From Tetragonia tetragonoides (lineage: Eukaryota; Streptophyta; Magnoliopsida; Caryophyllales; Aizoaceae), in the NCBI GenBank assembly GCA_038025085.1, contig CM076139.1:52060807-52124806 (forward strand): DNA of 64,000 nucleotides, written 5' to 3'. The translations under genes and the position numbers were made by a program. Of this stretch, positions 32,557 to 44,114 are shown piece after piece (the stretch's first letter is position 1; every line of letters begins with the position of its first letter). The notes under the pieces were generated by a model, which was given only the letters and a program-made list of their open reading frames with translations, did not search any database and was not told where the DNA came from.

Positions 32557-33760
32557 AACCTATCAAGAATCCGATAATCTACCCCGTGGGTCTTTAATGT
32601 CTTCTAGGGGTTTCCTGTGCGATATAGAGCGAATATATTCACCTTCGTTCCGAAGTATCCCGTAAGCTCAAAAAACGTGAATTATAGCCTTCGCTTTCGA
32701 CTTCCCGTGGATAGGGTGCCATTTTTACCCAAACTTTTTCAGGGGGTCAACCATGACCCTAAAGGACCCTAGGTGCCTCGAGAAGGTCATTCGAATCTCC
32801 GAACTTTGATATCACCGATGCCTTTAGTGTTCCGACTCTTACATCAGTGTCCCGTAAAAAGTCCTTCCAAACCTATCAGGGACCGGATAAGCGACCCCAA
32901 GGGCCTCCCATGTTCCCTATGGGCGTTCTGTGCCATATGGTGCGAAAATATACACCTTCAGTTTGAGGCCTCCCGGAAGCCCAAAAAGCATGGATTATAG
33001 CCTTCGTTTTCGGCTTTTCGGGGCTTGGGTGTCATTATTGCCCATAATTTTTACGGGGGATCTATTATGACCCTAGAACACCCTCAGTGCCCCGGGAGGG
33101 TCATCTAGATCCCCGAACTTTGTAATCGCCTATGCCTTTGGTATTCCAACTATTACACCAGTGTCTTGTAAAACGCCCTTCTAAGCCTATATAGGGACCG
33201 GATAAGCGACCCCAAGGGTCTCTCATGTCCCTTATAGGTGTTCCGTGCGATGTGGTGCGAAAATATCCACCGTCGCTACGAGGCCTCCCGGAAGCCCAGA
33301 AAACGTGGATTATAGCCTCCGTTTTCGGTTTCCAGAGGCCCAGGTGTCATTTTTGCCCGAACTTCTCCGAGGGTTCTATCATGGCCCTAGAGGACCTTGG
33401 TGCTCCGGGAGGGTCATCCGGATCCCCGAACTTCGATATCACCCATGCATCCGGTAACCCGGCTCTTACATTTGTGTCCCATAAAAACGCCCTTACAAGC
33501 CTATCATGGACTCGATAACAGACCCCGGTGGCCTCTTATGTTCCCTAAGGATGACTCGTGAGATGTGGTGCAAAAATATCCACCTTCGTTTTGGGACCTC
33601 CCGAAAGCCCAAAAACCGTGGATTATAGCCTTTGATTTTCGGCTTCCCGGGACCCGATTTTCATTTTTGCCCAAACTTCTCCGAGGGGTTTATCATCACT
33701 CTAGAAAACCTCCAATGCCTCGAGACGGTCACCGGGTCCTCGTACTGCGATTTCACCCAG
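32557..33760. repeat. satellite-like tandem array, period about 314 bp, 3.8 copies
   Basis: Units begin at 32557, 32870, 33184 and 33498 (spacing 313, 314, 314) at an ACCTATC.GGGACCGGATAAG-like word, and the last unit stops near 33760. Each unit holds AAAATATCCACC-like, CGTGGATTATAGCC-like and CATTTTTGCCC-like words. Units differ by many substitutions. Base composition is clearly GC-richer than the flanks. Overlapping open frames on the + strand repeat with the array and are not evidence of genes. Confidence 0.92.
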
Positions 33761-35210
33761 AAAAACATGGGAATTGGGACATGGGTCAGCCAGATTTTAT
33801 TTCAATATATTTTTGATGTGCATAGTTTATTTTGATTCATTGTCTACTATGATAATCTTTGGTAAAATAACTTTCCCAAATTTGGTAATAAAAGACTAAT
33901 ATTCATTTCTTAAACACTCGGTCAAATACAAATCAAAATTTACAGTATGACTAATCTAATATTTCTTATTCCTGCCGCTCCTCTAAAATCATAACCTATC
34001 TTGGTCAAACTAAAGCAGAACTAGCTAGCTAGCTACCAGAGTGTTAACTGCAAAATAAATTACAAAAGGAAATCGACGATTCTTTCTATCTTTCTTTTCT
34101 ATTTTTTGATGAACAAACTAAAGGTAACATATGTTGAGTAGGCAAGTGATCTCAATATCTCTCTACATAACTCCTTGTCAACTACTCATTGTTCAAAACA
34201 AGTGAGATAAGATGACACGATCGATTGTTAAAACAAGTAAAAGCCAAGTAGCTCTATTACTAAAGATTTACTTTTTATCCATACAAACAAACAAATTGAT
34301 GTTAAACTTTTAATGAGGTCGGCTGTAGACCGAATCACGGAGACTCAAAGTGATTCTACAGCAAATTAAGCACAATCTATAATATTGGACCTACATATAT
34401 CTCCTTTATAAACACATGGTAGATATAAGATAAGGTCATCTTTGCTACTTTACACGACACTACCATAACAATCTTTCTTCATTCATATTTGAAACTTTGA
34501 AAGGGCCCCCAATACCTACTCTTCTACAGAGTGGCATAATCCATCTCTCTCTCTCTCTCTCTCTTAATTTGCAAAGGAATGGGAACACGTACATTTGCGT
34601 ATGCATGGTAATCTGACGAGAAAAAGTGGGAGAGTGGACACTTTTATTTCCAAAGCAATGGAATAACTTGTTTATTTGAATTTGACTGGGGCACTTGTGA
34701 AGTTTGAGCCCTCCATCTCCCATTTTTTTTAATTTTTGAAGAATAATTGGAATATGAAATCATGAATGTGCTCAACATCCAACATATATCATCAATTTGG
34801 TCATTTGGATAGTATGATCAGTCATCACTTCATGCTTAATAACTTGGGTGTAATATTAGAGCGTACCAACCCGATCTCTTACATTTGCACATTCTTAAAT
34901 TCATAACTTGCACATAACTATGAGCTAGTGTACTCAGTATTTTTATATCTCATTTATTTCAATTTACTCTGTCATATTATTAGATCAGTGAATGTCACTT
35001 ATCTAATTAGATCAGATTTATTAACTCCAATAAGTGAAAAGAACTTGCCTTTGTTTATCGTCTAATCATACTAAAAGAAAAAGAGAAATCCAAAGAGTCA
35101 TGCCCAACTCTGCTGTAAGACCTTCATCCTGATTCCTGAGGGACATTGATTTCAAGTGAGTCCGTTTTTTGGTCCTTCTTCTGTCTCGGGCATGCAGAGT
35201 ACTACAGTAT
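33761..35210. other. remainder of copy A and spacer
   Basis: No gene. About 34120-34720 aligns with 38155-38745 in copy B. A (CT)n run lies near 34543-34564. Confidence 0.5.
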
Positions 35211-35236
35211 CAAGTGGGGCCCATTCTAATCAAGAA

Positions 35237-35436
35237 GGTGTGGTTAAGTGGTAGACACTCATTCATCCTTAACCAAGGTCGAGGGTTCGAATCTCGCCCT
35301 GGGCATAGAGCAGCTTTAAATTCCATGGCTAGCTGTCCCACCCTTTGAGGTGCCTACAAGCTAGCGTGGGGAAATAGTCACTATAGTAGACGGTGGATAC
35401 CCTTGACCGTGACCCAAAAAAAAGAAAAGAAAAAAG
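35237..35436 (+). mobile_element. tRNA-derived SINE
   Basis: The head has an RNA polymerase III box A (TGGTTAAGTGG, 35241-35251) and box B (GGTTCGAATC, 35285-35294), spaced as in a tRNA. It is followed by a tRNA-unrelated body and an A-rich tail (about 35414-35436). Near-identical AGTGGGGCCCATTC (about 35213-35226) and AGTAGGGTCCATTC (about 35438-35451) flank it as a target duplication. It cannot be a functional tRNA because no cloverleaf with matching acceptor arms was found. Confidence 0.85.
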
Positions 35437-35715
35437 AAGTAGGGTCCATTCAAGTAAGTTCGTTGCAGCCACTGTAAATTCTCTCCACTTCGCTGTAACT
35501 CTTTCATTTCACGCATTGATCGTATATATCATAAGAAAAAAAATTACTACAGTACTATACGTAGTACTACAATGATCATCATCAATTCATCATCCCATAC
35601 TTGTTTGATTGACTAGCTAAGAGAATTGTTTGGCAGATACGGTGGCACACAGTTAAATTAAAGAATCAGACATGATCTTTTGTAAGATTTTCCTTGGTGA
35701 AGGTGGTTATTTCAT

Positions 35716-35775
35716 GGTATCCACCGTCGACAATAATGAGTACTTTCGCGCTGGCTTGCAGACACGGGTGAAATA
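35716..35775 (-). mobile_element. 3' fragment of the same SINE family, opposite strand
   Basis: GGTATCCACCGTC followed by GTACTTTCGCGCTGGCTTGCAG matches the reverse complement of the body of the SINE at 35350-35395. The head is missing. Confidence 0.65.
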
Positions 35776-36267
35776 ATTGACCAAATTTCATCAACAGTAT
35801 AGATGAGTACATACTATTCAACCACACCTAGTTTTCTTTTTTTGGTAATTAGATACATTTAACAACAGTTATAAAGTATGTGGAGTTTTTTACCTCACCC
35901 AAAAAAGAAAAAGAAAAAGTGCAATGTCCCTTGATGAAAAATCTTGCTCAAAATTCAAAAGGATGCCCTTTTAATCCCAGCTAAAGAATTGATTGAAGTG
36001 TACAACTTTACAATTGAAGAGTGATAGAGATGTCAAAATAAATAAGTAAAACAAATCAAAATCATCTGGAAAACAATGGACTGCTTATATAGTTATATAT
36101 ACTTGATTAATATGTGTACAAAGCATTGAGCGATAAGAGAAAAACAGGACTCTAATCTATACACCTCTCTTCTCGATATCCTCAATTAATCAAACCAAAT
36201 TAAAAACTAAATAGTTTGATTTAATTACTAAGATCGAGCTAAAGTAAAATTCTCCTGCTTAATTAAG

Positions 36268-36639
36268 TCAGCTCCAAGCAGCAATTTCCCTTGAAACGAC
36301 GACGTTCTTGGCATACTTTGGAGGAGATTGGGGTAACCTAGCGGAGAAATCACGAAGAGGATATTCATCAATACGCGAGTCATCGTCTTCGAAATTGAGA
36401 GCGTAACTCATCGGGTCGTATCTGAACTCGGCCGAGTTGCCTCGGTGGCGGTTACGGCCGTTCTTGCCGGAGAATATTCCGGCACACCGGATCCACGTCG
36501 ACAAGCTCGTTGTCGTTTTATTGTTGTTGTTGTTGAAGCTCTCTGAAACTTCTAGAACCTTCGATTCGTCATCTTCGTAGTTGAAGCCTGAGTTGCAGAA
36601 AATGGTGGCCTTTAGCTTGTTCCTGAGATCGTAGTCCAT
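36268..36639 (-). CDS. small plant protein with YDPMSYALNFEDD motif, member 3
   Basis: 123 residues, single exon, start MDYDLRNKLK at 36639. It is the duplicate of the protein at 30273-30713. The block CAGIFSGKNGRNRHRGNS, the YDPMSYALNFEDD motif, the EYPLRDFSARLPQSPP region and the end SREIAAWS are nearly identical. The N-terminal half has lost about 20 residues, including the SELAPEIKV segment after TWIR. The frame is intact, so both copies may be active. Upstream, the words at 36850-36867 and about 36971-36996 match the promoter of the paralogue. Function unknown. Confidence 0.85.
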   Translation of the reverse strand: MDYDLRNKLKATIFCNSGFNYEDDESKVLEVSESFNNNNNKTTTSLSTWIRCAGIFSGKNGRNRHRGNSAEFRYDPMSYALNFEDDDSRIDEYPLRDFSARLPQSPPKYAKNVVVSREIAAWS

Positions 36640-36849
36640 TGTAGAGAGGAGAGAGAAAATTTGTTATAAGATTGTGGTTGGTTTGGAGAGAGAGAGAGAG
36701 AGAGAGTGAGTGAAAGGGAATGTGATTTTGGGGAGTGTTTGTTTGAAGTGATTAGGATTTAGGGAGTATATATAAGTAAATAACAAAGGGAAAAATTAGA
36801 GAGGATAAGATTGTGTGTGAGAGGTGGGGGCCACACGAGCAAAGTGGCA

Positions 36850-36867
36850 AGTGGGTGACGCAGCAAA
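36850..36867 (-). promoter_or_regulatory. promoter word conserved between the duplicated genes
   Basis: AGTGGGTGACGCAGCAAA, identical to 30916-30933, about 210 bp before each start codon, although flanking sequence has diverged. It contains TGACG, the core bound by TGA-type bZIP factors. A CACGTG-containing stretch lies about 120-180 bp further upstream in both genes. Confidence 0.6.
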
Positions 36868-37055
36868 CACACAAGTGGGTGAAGGCGAGGGAAAAAGGAA
36901 AAAGGAAAAGAAAAAGGAAAACCGTGGGAGTGTTTGTCAAATGTCAGTGGTGGTTTGAAATGAATTGAACCCGGTGTGACTTCACGAGTTCACGTGCAGG
37001 TGCAAGCCATTCTAGGTTTTCAAGTGTTTAAACTAACTGATTATTACCAACGAGT
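36868..37055. other. upstream region of the gene at 36268
   Basis: Holds the second conserved promoter stretch (TGACTTCACG, then CACGTG, about 36975-36996). No gene. Confidence 0.5.
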
Positions 37056-37150
37056 TCTCGGCATGGTGGTTAAGAGTTTTCGACTAGATTCAGACTTCTG
37101 AGTATATTAGGTTTGACGTTCGAATCTGTCATCCTTCATTATATGTAAAT
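37056..37150 (+). mobile_element. SINE-like tRNA-related head
   Basis: TGGTGGTTAAGAG (box A-like) and GACGTTCGAATCTGTC (box B-like) are about 50 bp apart. The sequence is absent at the equivalent place in copy A, which supports an insertion. Its 3' end could not be fixed. Confidence 0.55.
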
Positions 37151-38950
37151 TTATTGCACTGTTCTCTATATCTCTTTGCGTTAGACTAATAAAGCTAACT
37201 AGTATTTGCATTAAGCAACCGACGATAATAGTATGAGAGATAATAACCATATTATTCTATCATCTGCTCTACTTGGCTCGCTCCCAAATGAAAATTTGAT
37301 ATAAAAAGGGCGGAAACCCTACTAGCTTAGCCTCCTTGATTAGTGCCTTGCTAATAGCGGTTTATTAATTAATTAAGTAACATTAATTAAGGGACAAGTG
37401 TTCTTTGGAACCTGGAAGGCTGGAATAAGTACATGCATATGTATATGGCACCTATGCTATGATCTAATCTTAATAAAATTAAGAATGCACCTACGTAATG
37501 TGTAGTATACTATTGTATACAAACATACCTACTCCGTTCTTGTAATTAAAGAAAAAAGAAAGACGTAGACATACCTACTCTAATTTGGTTTATAAAATAA
37601 TTAACAAAAGGTGACCATGATACGTTGCACATACATTGGATGATGGACTACTGTTGAATGAGGTCGAAGATTGTGGCGTCTCGGATGATGGACTGTTGAT
37701 GTTCTAACTTCTAATGAGTAACAAGCTCACTGGGTAGTGACTGCGCGCTGAATTGATCGATTAACAACTAGACAATTTGTGATTGACTTGAGTTAATGAT
37801 GACATTACGAATTTACGATATACTAAAATGTCTCTTATGAGACCTTCTCAACATGATGTCGCCTCTAAAACTAAGCATGACGTCAGCTTGTTTGAGACGA
37901 TTCATGTTGAGTCCGCCTCAAATGAGTTTTTATGATGGTACACAGTACACTAATGCTAACTATATATGTTTGGCACAAGGCATGCCCACTATTGTATCTT
38001 ATTGCTTATAGCTTTGAAGCATTAGCAAGTACTCCGTAATGAGATTGTCATAACTTTCTTACCTTTTCACTCATCACTAGCTAACTGTTAAGAGCAAGAT
38101 TAAAAAGGAAACCTATGTTTCTTTCTTTCTGTCTTTCGCGATTATTAATTCGATAAGCAAAGGTAACATCGGTAGTGATCTATGTCACTGTGTATCCTTG
38201 TCAAACTGAGTGTTCAAAGCAGAAGTATGAGATAAGAGGACTGAATGATAATTGCCAGACAACTAAAAGGCTAAAAACCAAGTAGGTCTACTACTAAAGT
38301 TTTGCTTTTTATCCACAGAAGCAAATATTGATGGATAATGAACTTTTTTATGAGGTCGGCTGTGATAAGTATATTTCTACACCAAAATTATTATAATAAT
38401 TAAGCAAAAAATTATAAATTATTAAAACCGAATCCACGTATATTAAATTAACATTTATAAGTGTATGTGTGTATATATGTTAGACACATGGTGATATAAG
38501 ATAAGGTCATCTCTGTCACTTTACACGACAATATTTCGTTATATCTTTCCTAATATTGAAAGGGACCCAACCAAAGAGTGGCCTAATTGAAGAGTGGCAT
38601 TAGTCCATATCGATCTCGTGTAAAGGCAATGGAACTTGCTGTGAATGAATAGTGCAGCCTTCATTCTCACTCTCTCAATTTCCTGTTGATCGTCTCTCAT
38701 TTTTCTGTTCATTAATGAACCGAGAACACCTCTTCCAACCAGTTTCAACTTTCAACTCTTGGCATTTTCTTTTCTTTTTTTCTTTTTCTTTCCAATCTTC
38801 ACTTTTTGCTCACCTACTCCTCTTACCGTGTTGCAGTTCCCATAGACCCATACCCCTACGTGCACTTTCCTTTCCCCCGTACCTTCAATTGGCTTCAGTT
38901 GCATCTCACCTCACCACTAGGTCACTCCTCTCTCCAGTTTCCCACTGCTC
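37151..38950. other. remainder of copy B and spacer
   Basis: No gene recognised. GTCTCTTATGAGACC-like inverted words occur at about 37831-37930. A pyrimidine-rich stretch runs at 38762-38800. Confidence 0.5.
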
Positions 38951-38951
38951 C

Positions 38952-39112
38952 TGTTGAAGTGGGTTAATATCCCACGTGGAAAGATTAAAGGGTCTTGAGC
39001 ATATATATAAGGAATTGGGTTACTCTACCTATAGCCAATTGGTTTTGGGTTGGAACCTCATTTATCTTGTGTGTGTGCTCACTTGTTAAGGCCCATATTA
39101 TAAAAGTTAACA
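38952..39112. mobile_element. possible short solo LTR
   Basis: 161 bp starting TGTTGAAGTGGGTTAATATC and ending AAAAGTTAACA, thus with TG and CA ends. It includes a TATATATAAGG box and the phrase CTACCTATAGCCAATTGG, of a type I associate with short plant LTRs. No 5-bp duplication was found and a diverged piece (AGAAGTGGGTTATTCCACC) recurs at about 39161, so the call is tentative. Confidence 0.4.
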
Positions 39113-39381
39113 TGGAAAAGCCATTTGACCCTTGTTTAACCCACACGTGTGTGACTAGCCAGAAGTGGGTTATTCCACCCATCAAACTCGCTCCAAACAG
39201 CTCCAAAATTAAAAATTGACGCCAACATCAAACTCGCTGCTTTCTGCTACCTTATTTCCGATCCAAAGGACCTTTTAAAGGTTAATTTCATTTTGAAAGT
39301 TCAGATACGGTTAGTTAGGTTGTCGGGCTTGGGGGCTTAATGGTTAGGCAGTTACGGGCATGTAGTAGTGGCAGTTCAGCA

Positions 39382-39496
39382 ATGGCGGATGGTATCTATA
39401 TGAGTTTTGAGTCCAATGGCAGATTTTGGGTACCGTACAAGTTACGAAGAAATTCAATAGACCACAAAAAGCTTCTTGTTGGGGACAAAGTGGAAG
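39382..39496 (+). pseudogene. captured exon-like fragment 1
   Basis: ATG with 38 codons (MADGIYMSFESNGRFW at the start, KKLLVGDKVE at the end) up to a donor GTAATT. The end is reminiscent of plant Agenet/Tudor-type proteins, where a LxxGDxVEV phrase begins the domain, but too little is left for a call. Joining it to the next exon-like piece (40423) gives a stop after eight codons. Confidence 0.35.
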
Positions 39497-40422
39497 GTAA
39501 TTGCATTGCATTGAATTATTATTCTTGGATTTTGTTTTATTTCTGGGTATTTTTCTTTCTTGATTCCCCTGTTTGTGACCGTGTTTGATTCTACTTATCT
39601 TGAATTTTTTTCCATTTTTGAAAAAAAAAGAATTGCTTGATTATAATGGTAATGGCATTGGTTTTGTTTGTTGGGCATTGTTTGAATTTAGAGTCTTTTT
39701 TTTTTTTTTTTTTTTTCCTGCTAACTTCATTTTTCATCGGGTTTAATTTTTATATGGGTCATTGGTGTATCAAATTCTCATGCAATGTTTGAATTTGGGG
39801 TTTAATGTTTGTGAGTGTTGATCAGTGCCGCCTTTTTTATGATCAGAGCTTTTTGATTGTTAGTCTGGTGTTTACCTGCATTGCCCAATTTGGGTTATAT
39901 TGTCTCAACAGGCTATCCATGAATTTTGAAACGAAGGTTTTCTTCAAAATTGTGACTTATTGTACCTTAGCAAAAAACAGAGAAATAAGCAAAACTGACA
40001 AAAAGAAAACACGAGACACAGAATAAAGCAAAAAACTAAAACTAGCTAGCTAACTTATTTGATTATTAGCGATTATAGTTGACTGTTTTTTTCTGGGGAA
40101 GTTTTCATATCAGTGATCTTTTCCCCTATATCCAATTGCATTTGATCAGAGAATGTTTTGTAGCCTGGTCAACCTTTTATATGAGATTGGTTCTGGGTTT
40201 TTGATTCAATGTCCTTGTTGCTTTCCGATCTTCAGTTGCTCAAATGTGTGATTGTAGTTTACAACTTAGATTTTATGGAGTGAGGACTAAAATTATGGGG
40301 TTTAGCTGTTACAGAGATTCTAATGTAAGAAAGCATACACTTTCATTGTAAATTTGTTGTAGTCCTGGTATTGCTTGATGGTTGTAGACTTCTTTTTCCT
40401 ATATTTTTTTTTACTTTTCTAG

Positions 40423-40549
40423 GTACCAATTACACACTCGGAAAATGAACTATCCTGATCTTTTTTTCGGAAGTAATAATCCAGAGAGGAATAGATGCTG
40501 TTCTGCTCAAGTGAAAGCTTTGAGAGGAAGGTGTGTTCTGCTGATTGAG
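40423..40549 (+). pseudogene. captured exon-like fragment 2
   Basis: Bounded by a polypyrimidine tract plus AG and by a GTAACT donor. One frame encodes NYPDLFFGSNNPERNRCC and then a basic stretch ending GRCVLLIE. The protein was not recognised. The other frames contain stops. Confidence 0.35.
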
Positions 40550-41370
40550 GTAACTGAATTTACCCTTTTTATTTTTATTTTTTAATTTAAAATTCATCAT
40601 CGTAGAGTGACTAATGTCTTTGTCATAGTATTTGGTTCCTTTTTCTTTTTACTAGCGAATTTGGATGATTTCTGTCTTTCTTGGTATCGTATTTTCTTAC
40701 TTTGTTGGTTTATGTGGCTTGACTATCTAAATAAGAATTTTAGGGTATGGAATTCGTAAATTTTAATAGGCCTCATTGGTTATCAAATATCAACAGTGAG
40801 TTCCATGTAACTTTTCATCCTCTTTGAATTGGAACTGAAATTTTAAACCTTTGGTTGAAACTAATTATATATTGCCTACGTCATTAGTTGAGTGAATCTG
40901 GTGAGGATTAATCTTGTTTCTTTGTTCGATCTGTAGAATTTTGCTTATGATTTGCAAAGTGCAATGGCTTAGAGTACCTGTAGCTATGGCTCCACCTCCA
41001 CCACCTCCCGCTCCGGCTTCCGCTATCTTCCCCTTGACGAAGTTTGCAGGTTGTTCTTCTCTTTCGACTTTTTCTTCGTTTTTTCAGGTTTTGATTTAAA
41101 CTGGGTATTGCTTTTTTTTTTTTTTTTTCTGTTGTTTCCTTGTAATGATAAATTATCTGTTTGTAAAGGGTGTTTGGTTTCAGGTTTAAGTCCTATGAGA
41201 ATGAAGAGTTTAAGATTTGTTGATAGTTTAGCAAACAAAAAAAAGCATAAAAGGATTAGGTCTAATGGATTCTGAGTATCTGTATACATTGTCTAGGACA
41301 TTGTGGAAAGAAGTATTTTAAGTGGGATTATTTATCTTTTTTTTCTTTTCAAATGGAGTATTTATAGTGT

Positions 41371-41547
41371 GAATTTGGGCATTTGGGGAACCATCTATTT
41401 TTTGAGATTTGGCAATTGGTGCAGCTTCAATCTAATTGGGTTTTCCCCAAAGTTGGATGAATTTGGGTATTTGGGGAACCAGCTATGCATTGAGATTTGG
41501 CGATTGGTGCAACTTCAATCTAATTGGGTGTTGCCCCAAAGTTGGAG
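41371..41547 (+). repeat. 88-bp tandem duplication
   Basis: Two copies, 41371-41458 and 41459-41546, about 90 percent identical, both beginning GAATTTGGG.ATTTGGGGAA and ending CCCCAAAGTTGGA. Confidence 0.9.
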
Positions 41548-42123
41548 TTAATGTAATAAGCATTTAGCAATTGGGGGGGTAGGGGTTGAAATTCATTTGT
41601 AAAGCTTGTATTTCCTAGCGGTTTGAAAGATTATCTCCTGGCTGTTCTTTATGTAATATATGTGGAGATCAAAAACATTGCTTTTATTTTGTAGGTAAAG
41701 AGACATTATAGAAATCCAAATCATTCCTGGACATTTTGGCTTGCTGCAATGTGATAACAAATACCACACTGACTCCCATATGCTCATGTTATTTTGGCAA
41801 TCAGGTTGTCATGTGTGTAGAACTCTTGTGATGACTTCAGTATCGATGAGTACGATGACCCATAATGTGAAGTTGGATCACACTAATTTCTCGACACCTC
41901 TTAGTAATACGTGTCTCCAAAGAAAGAGAAGGAATTACAAGGATCTTCCAAAGTACCTCATGCGCCAAAGATACCTTATATCCCGTTGCCCACCAATCAG
42001 TTTCTCAACAAAGGTCAGTTTGATTCTGGTAAAACACTGTAGGAGATCTTCGTACGAGTGTGTACTTTATAGCATTTTATCATGTAGTGAAATTTCCTTC
42101 TTACACATCTAATCACTAAGCAG

Positions 42124-42319
42124 GTAATAATTCGGTTGCACAAGTGAATATTGAATCAAACAGCGATCATAAATCATTGTCACCTGATTTTGCTTCTTCG
42201 CCGCAATCATCATCATCGTCGTCGTTGCTATCCAATCCGACACCCACTACCGGAGAAGGGAAGCCAATCAATCTCTTCTTGGCCATCAATCAAGCTCTTC
42301 AATTGCCTTGGCCTCTGTC

Positions 42320-42325
<6 letters not shown>
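42124..42325 (+). pseudogene. captured fragment of branched-chain 2-oxoacid dehydrogenase E1-beta
   Basis: After an acceptor AG, the frame reads about 45 residues of Ser-rich sequence like a mitochondrial targeting region, then GEGKPINLFLAINQALQ. The latter strongly resembles the start of the mature E1-beta subunit, where GKxxNLxxAINQALH begins the thiamine-diphosphate-binding domain. The match stops abruptly and runs into a CT microsatellite, so only the N-terminal exon is present. In plants the full protein is about 350 residues. No function is expected. Confidence 0.6.

Positions 42326-42368
<43 letters not shown>
42322..42368. repeat. (CT)n microsatellite
   Basis: About 23 CT units, immediately after the E1-beta-like fragment. 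Confidence 0.95.
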
Positions 42369-42369
<1 letters not shown>

Positions 42370-42373
<4 letters not shown>

Positions 42374-44110
42374 GATAACAATAATCAGTAAAAGAGAAGT
42401 CATTAACAACAGATAACATCCAAGAACATTTATTGTAAGCTTCCCTCACTAATTTCTCATGTATGTATTCCTTTCTCCGCTTGTAACTTTAATCGACATA
42501 ATAATCTTACATTAGGTCAGCTTCTAGAGTGCTTGATCGATGTTATGGTACCTGCTACCAAAGCTGATTGCGATTGATTGTGTATTTTGCATGATTTGTT
42601 TTGCGATTCACCTTCTGTTGGCAATGTTAGTAGCTTCTTCTCTTCTTCTTTTTTTGTGTGTTTTTTGGAAGGGGGCATAGGATTAACAAACATCATTTTT
42701 CTGTACCAAGAGCGATGAGTCCGATGACAATTTAAATGTCATTCTCCTTTTCATAAAAAAGATTGATCCATATTACATGTGAAATACAGATTAACAGATA
42801 TCATGTGGTAGTAGTTGATGACTTTTTATTTGCATGTTTTCTGTTGTGGTAGATATATTGATTGTTTGGATCAACTTCCATTTTAGATGCGGTTGTGCTC
42901 TGAGCTAAGTGAAGACAGAAACATTGGGAGTAGAACTTCTTCACATTGCTCAATATCTTGGTGAGTCTTCGACTTTTAGGTTGTTTTGGTTCACATAGCT
43001 TATGTCGTTTTACACTGTTGTAGTGCGTATTAGCATAGATCTCTTCTTACTAGATTATAGATGCATGAACTACTCAATTCAGCACACCATTTTCAGTAGA
43101 TAATTTCCTTTCTGGATTTCAGATGCATTCACTAATCACTACTCTCTGTGTAGCACTCTATTTTTGCGTTATTCGTTGCACATTCCTCATACCAAATATA
43201 TCTTACTTGCTACAAATACATTTTCGTAATTGGAAACATTGTCTTGCGTTGTAGTTAGCTCCATGCATGCTAATATGTCTGTTTTTGCCTATATATTCTT
43301 ATTGTAGGAAGTAGGAACAACTCTGGTCAAAGGATTCAATTGCTGGTTGTGACATTATCTGATACTAGAGAATTTGGGCATGACAATATTTTCTGCCTCA
43401 GTTGTAGATTAGGAAGATCTTCATCAACATTGCCCAGTTCCTAGAAAGAGGCTCCAGCACAAGCGAGGTAAGGGGAGTTGTATTAGAGAAGGCGTTACTT
43501 TTTATCCCAATAAGTCAGAGAAGGCATTGCTTGCAACATTGGATGGGATGTATCAGAAGTTCAGAACTAAGTACCTGCTGAGCATTTTTTCAGAATTCTT
43601 TTGAGCAGATAATCTTTGATTTGAATCTAACTAGCATTTTTCAATTTCAGAACAACAATTTTGTTTCATTTTGCTTGATTATTCTTTGATCTTTCATGAG
43701 TGATGAGTGTAATTTGATGATTATGGACTTCATGGTTGGGTAAGTAGATTCTTTTCACTTGTTGTTTTGCAGGTATGATTTTTTTACCTCTGAATCTGAT
43801 GGTTAAAACAAGTTCTAAACTAGTTGCTTAGGGGAGTACAATTTGATACCACCTATGTTTTGTGCCATTGCGGTTTCGAATTGTGTGAACACCTCTTATT
43901 TTCATGTGGAATTTCACAAGATGTGCCAAGTAAACTGATGCACACTTCTCTATTTACTTCCCTATTAATAATAACTTCATCATGTATTTACACTTTAAAG
44001 TTATATTCAATCATTTTATTTTTTTTTGAGTTTTATTCGCAATCTTGATCTATGCAAGGATTTCTTATAATAACAAATTTATTTTATGTGCTAATATTAA
44101 CCAACTTGGG
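42370..44110. other. non-coding interior of the proposed Helitron
   Basis: No gene recognised. The stretch 43320-43570 is somewhat less AT-rich and may hold further exon fragments, but no frame with a known motif was found. Confidence 0.4.
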
Positions 44111-44114
44111 GGGT

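Larger units (their letters stand above)
29495..34720. repeat. segmental duplication, copy A
   Basis: Collinear with 35615-38745 in the same orientation. Shared landmarks are TTTGGCAGATAC (29503 / 35629), the genes at 30273 / 36268, AGTGGGTGACGCAGCAAA (30916 / 36850), the TGACTTCACG promoter word (31087 / 36975), TACATGCATATG (about 31964 / 37431), GATGGACTGCTGTTCTAA-like text (32164 / 37688), TTTATGAGGTCGGCTGT-like text (34310 / 38347) and ACTTTACACGAC (34446 / 38517). Copy A is longer, partly because of a satellite block at 32557-33760. Confidence 0.88.
35615..38745. repeat. segmental duplication, copy B
   Basis: Direct, collinear partner of 29495-34720 (landmarks listed there). It lacks the satellite block and carries its own insertions, including SINE-like sequences. 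Confidence 0.88.

Noticed and set aside
33225..33835. Overlapping + strand genes
   Set aside because: They follow the 314-bp satellite period and are by-products of the repeat.
35241..35300. tRNA gene
   Set aside because: Boxes A and B are present, but there is no acceptor stem and the sequence continues into a SINE body with A-rich tail and target duplication.
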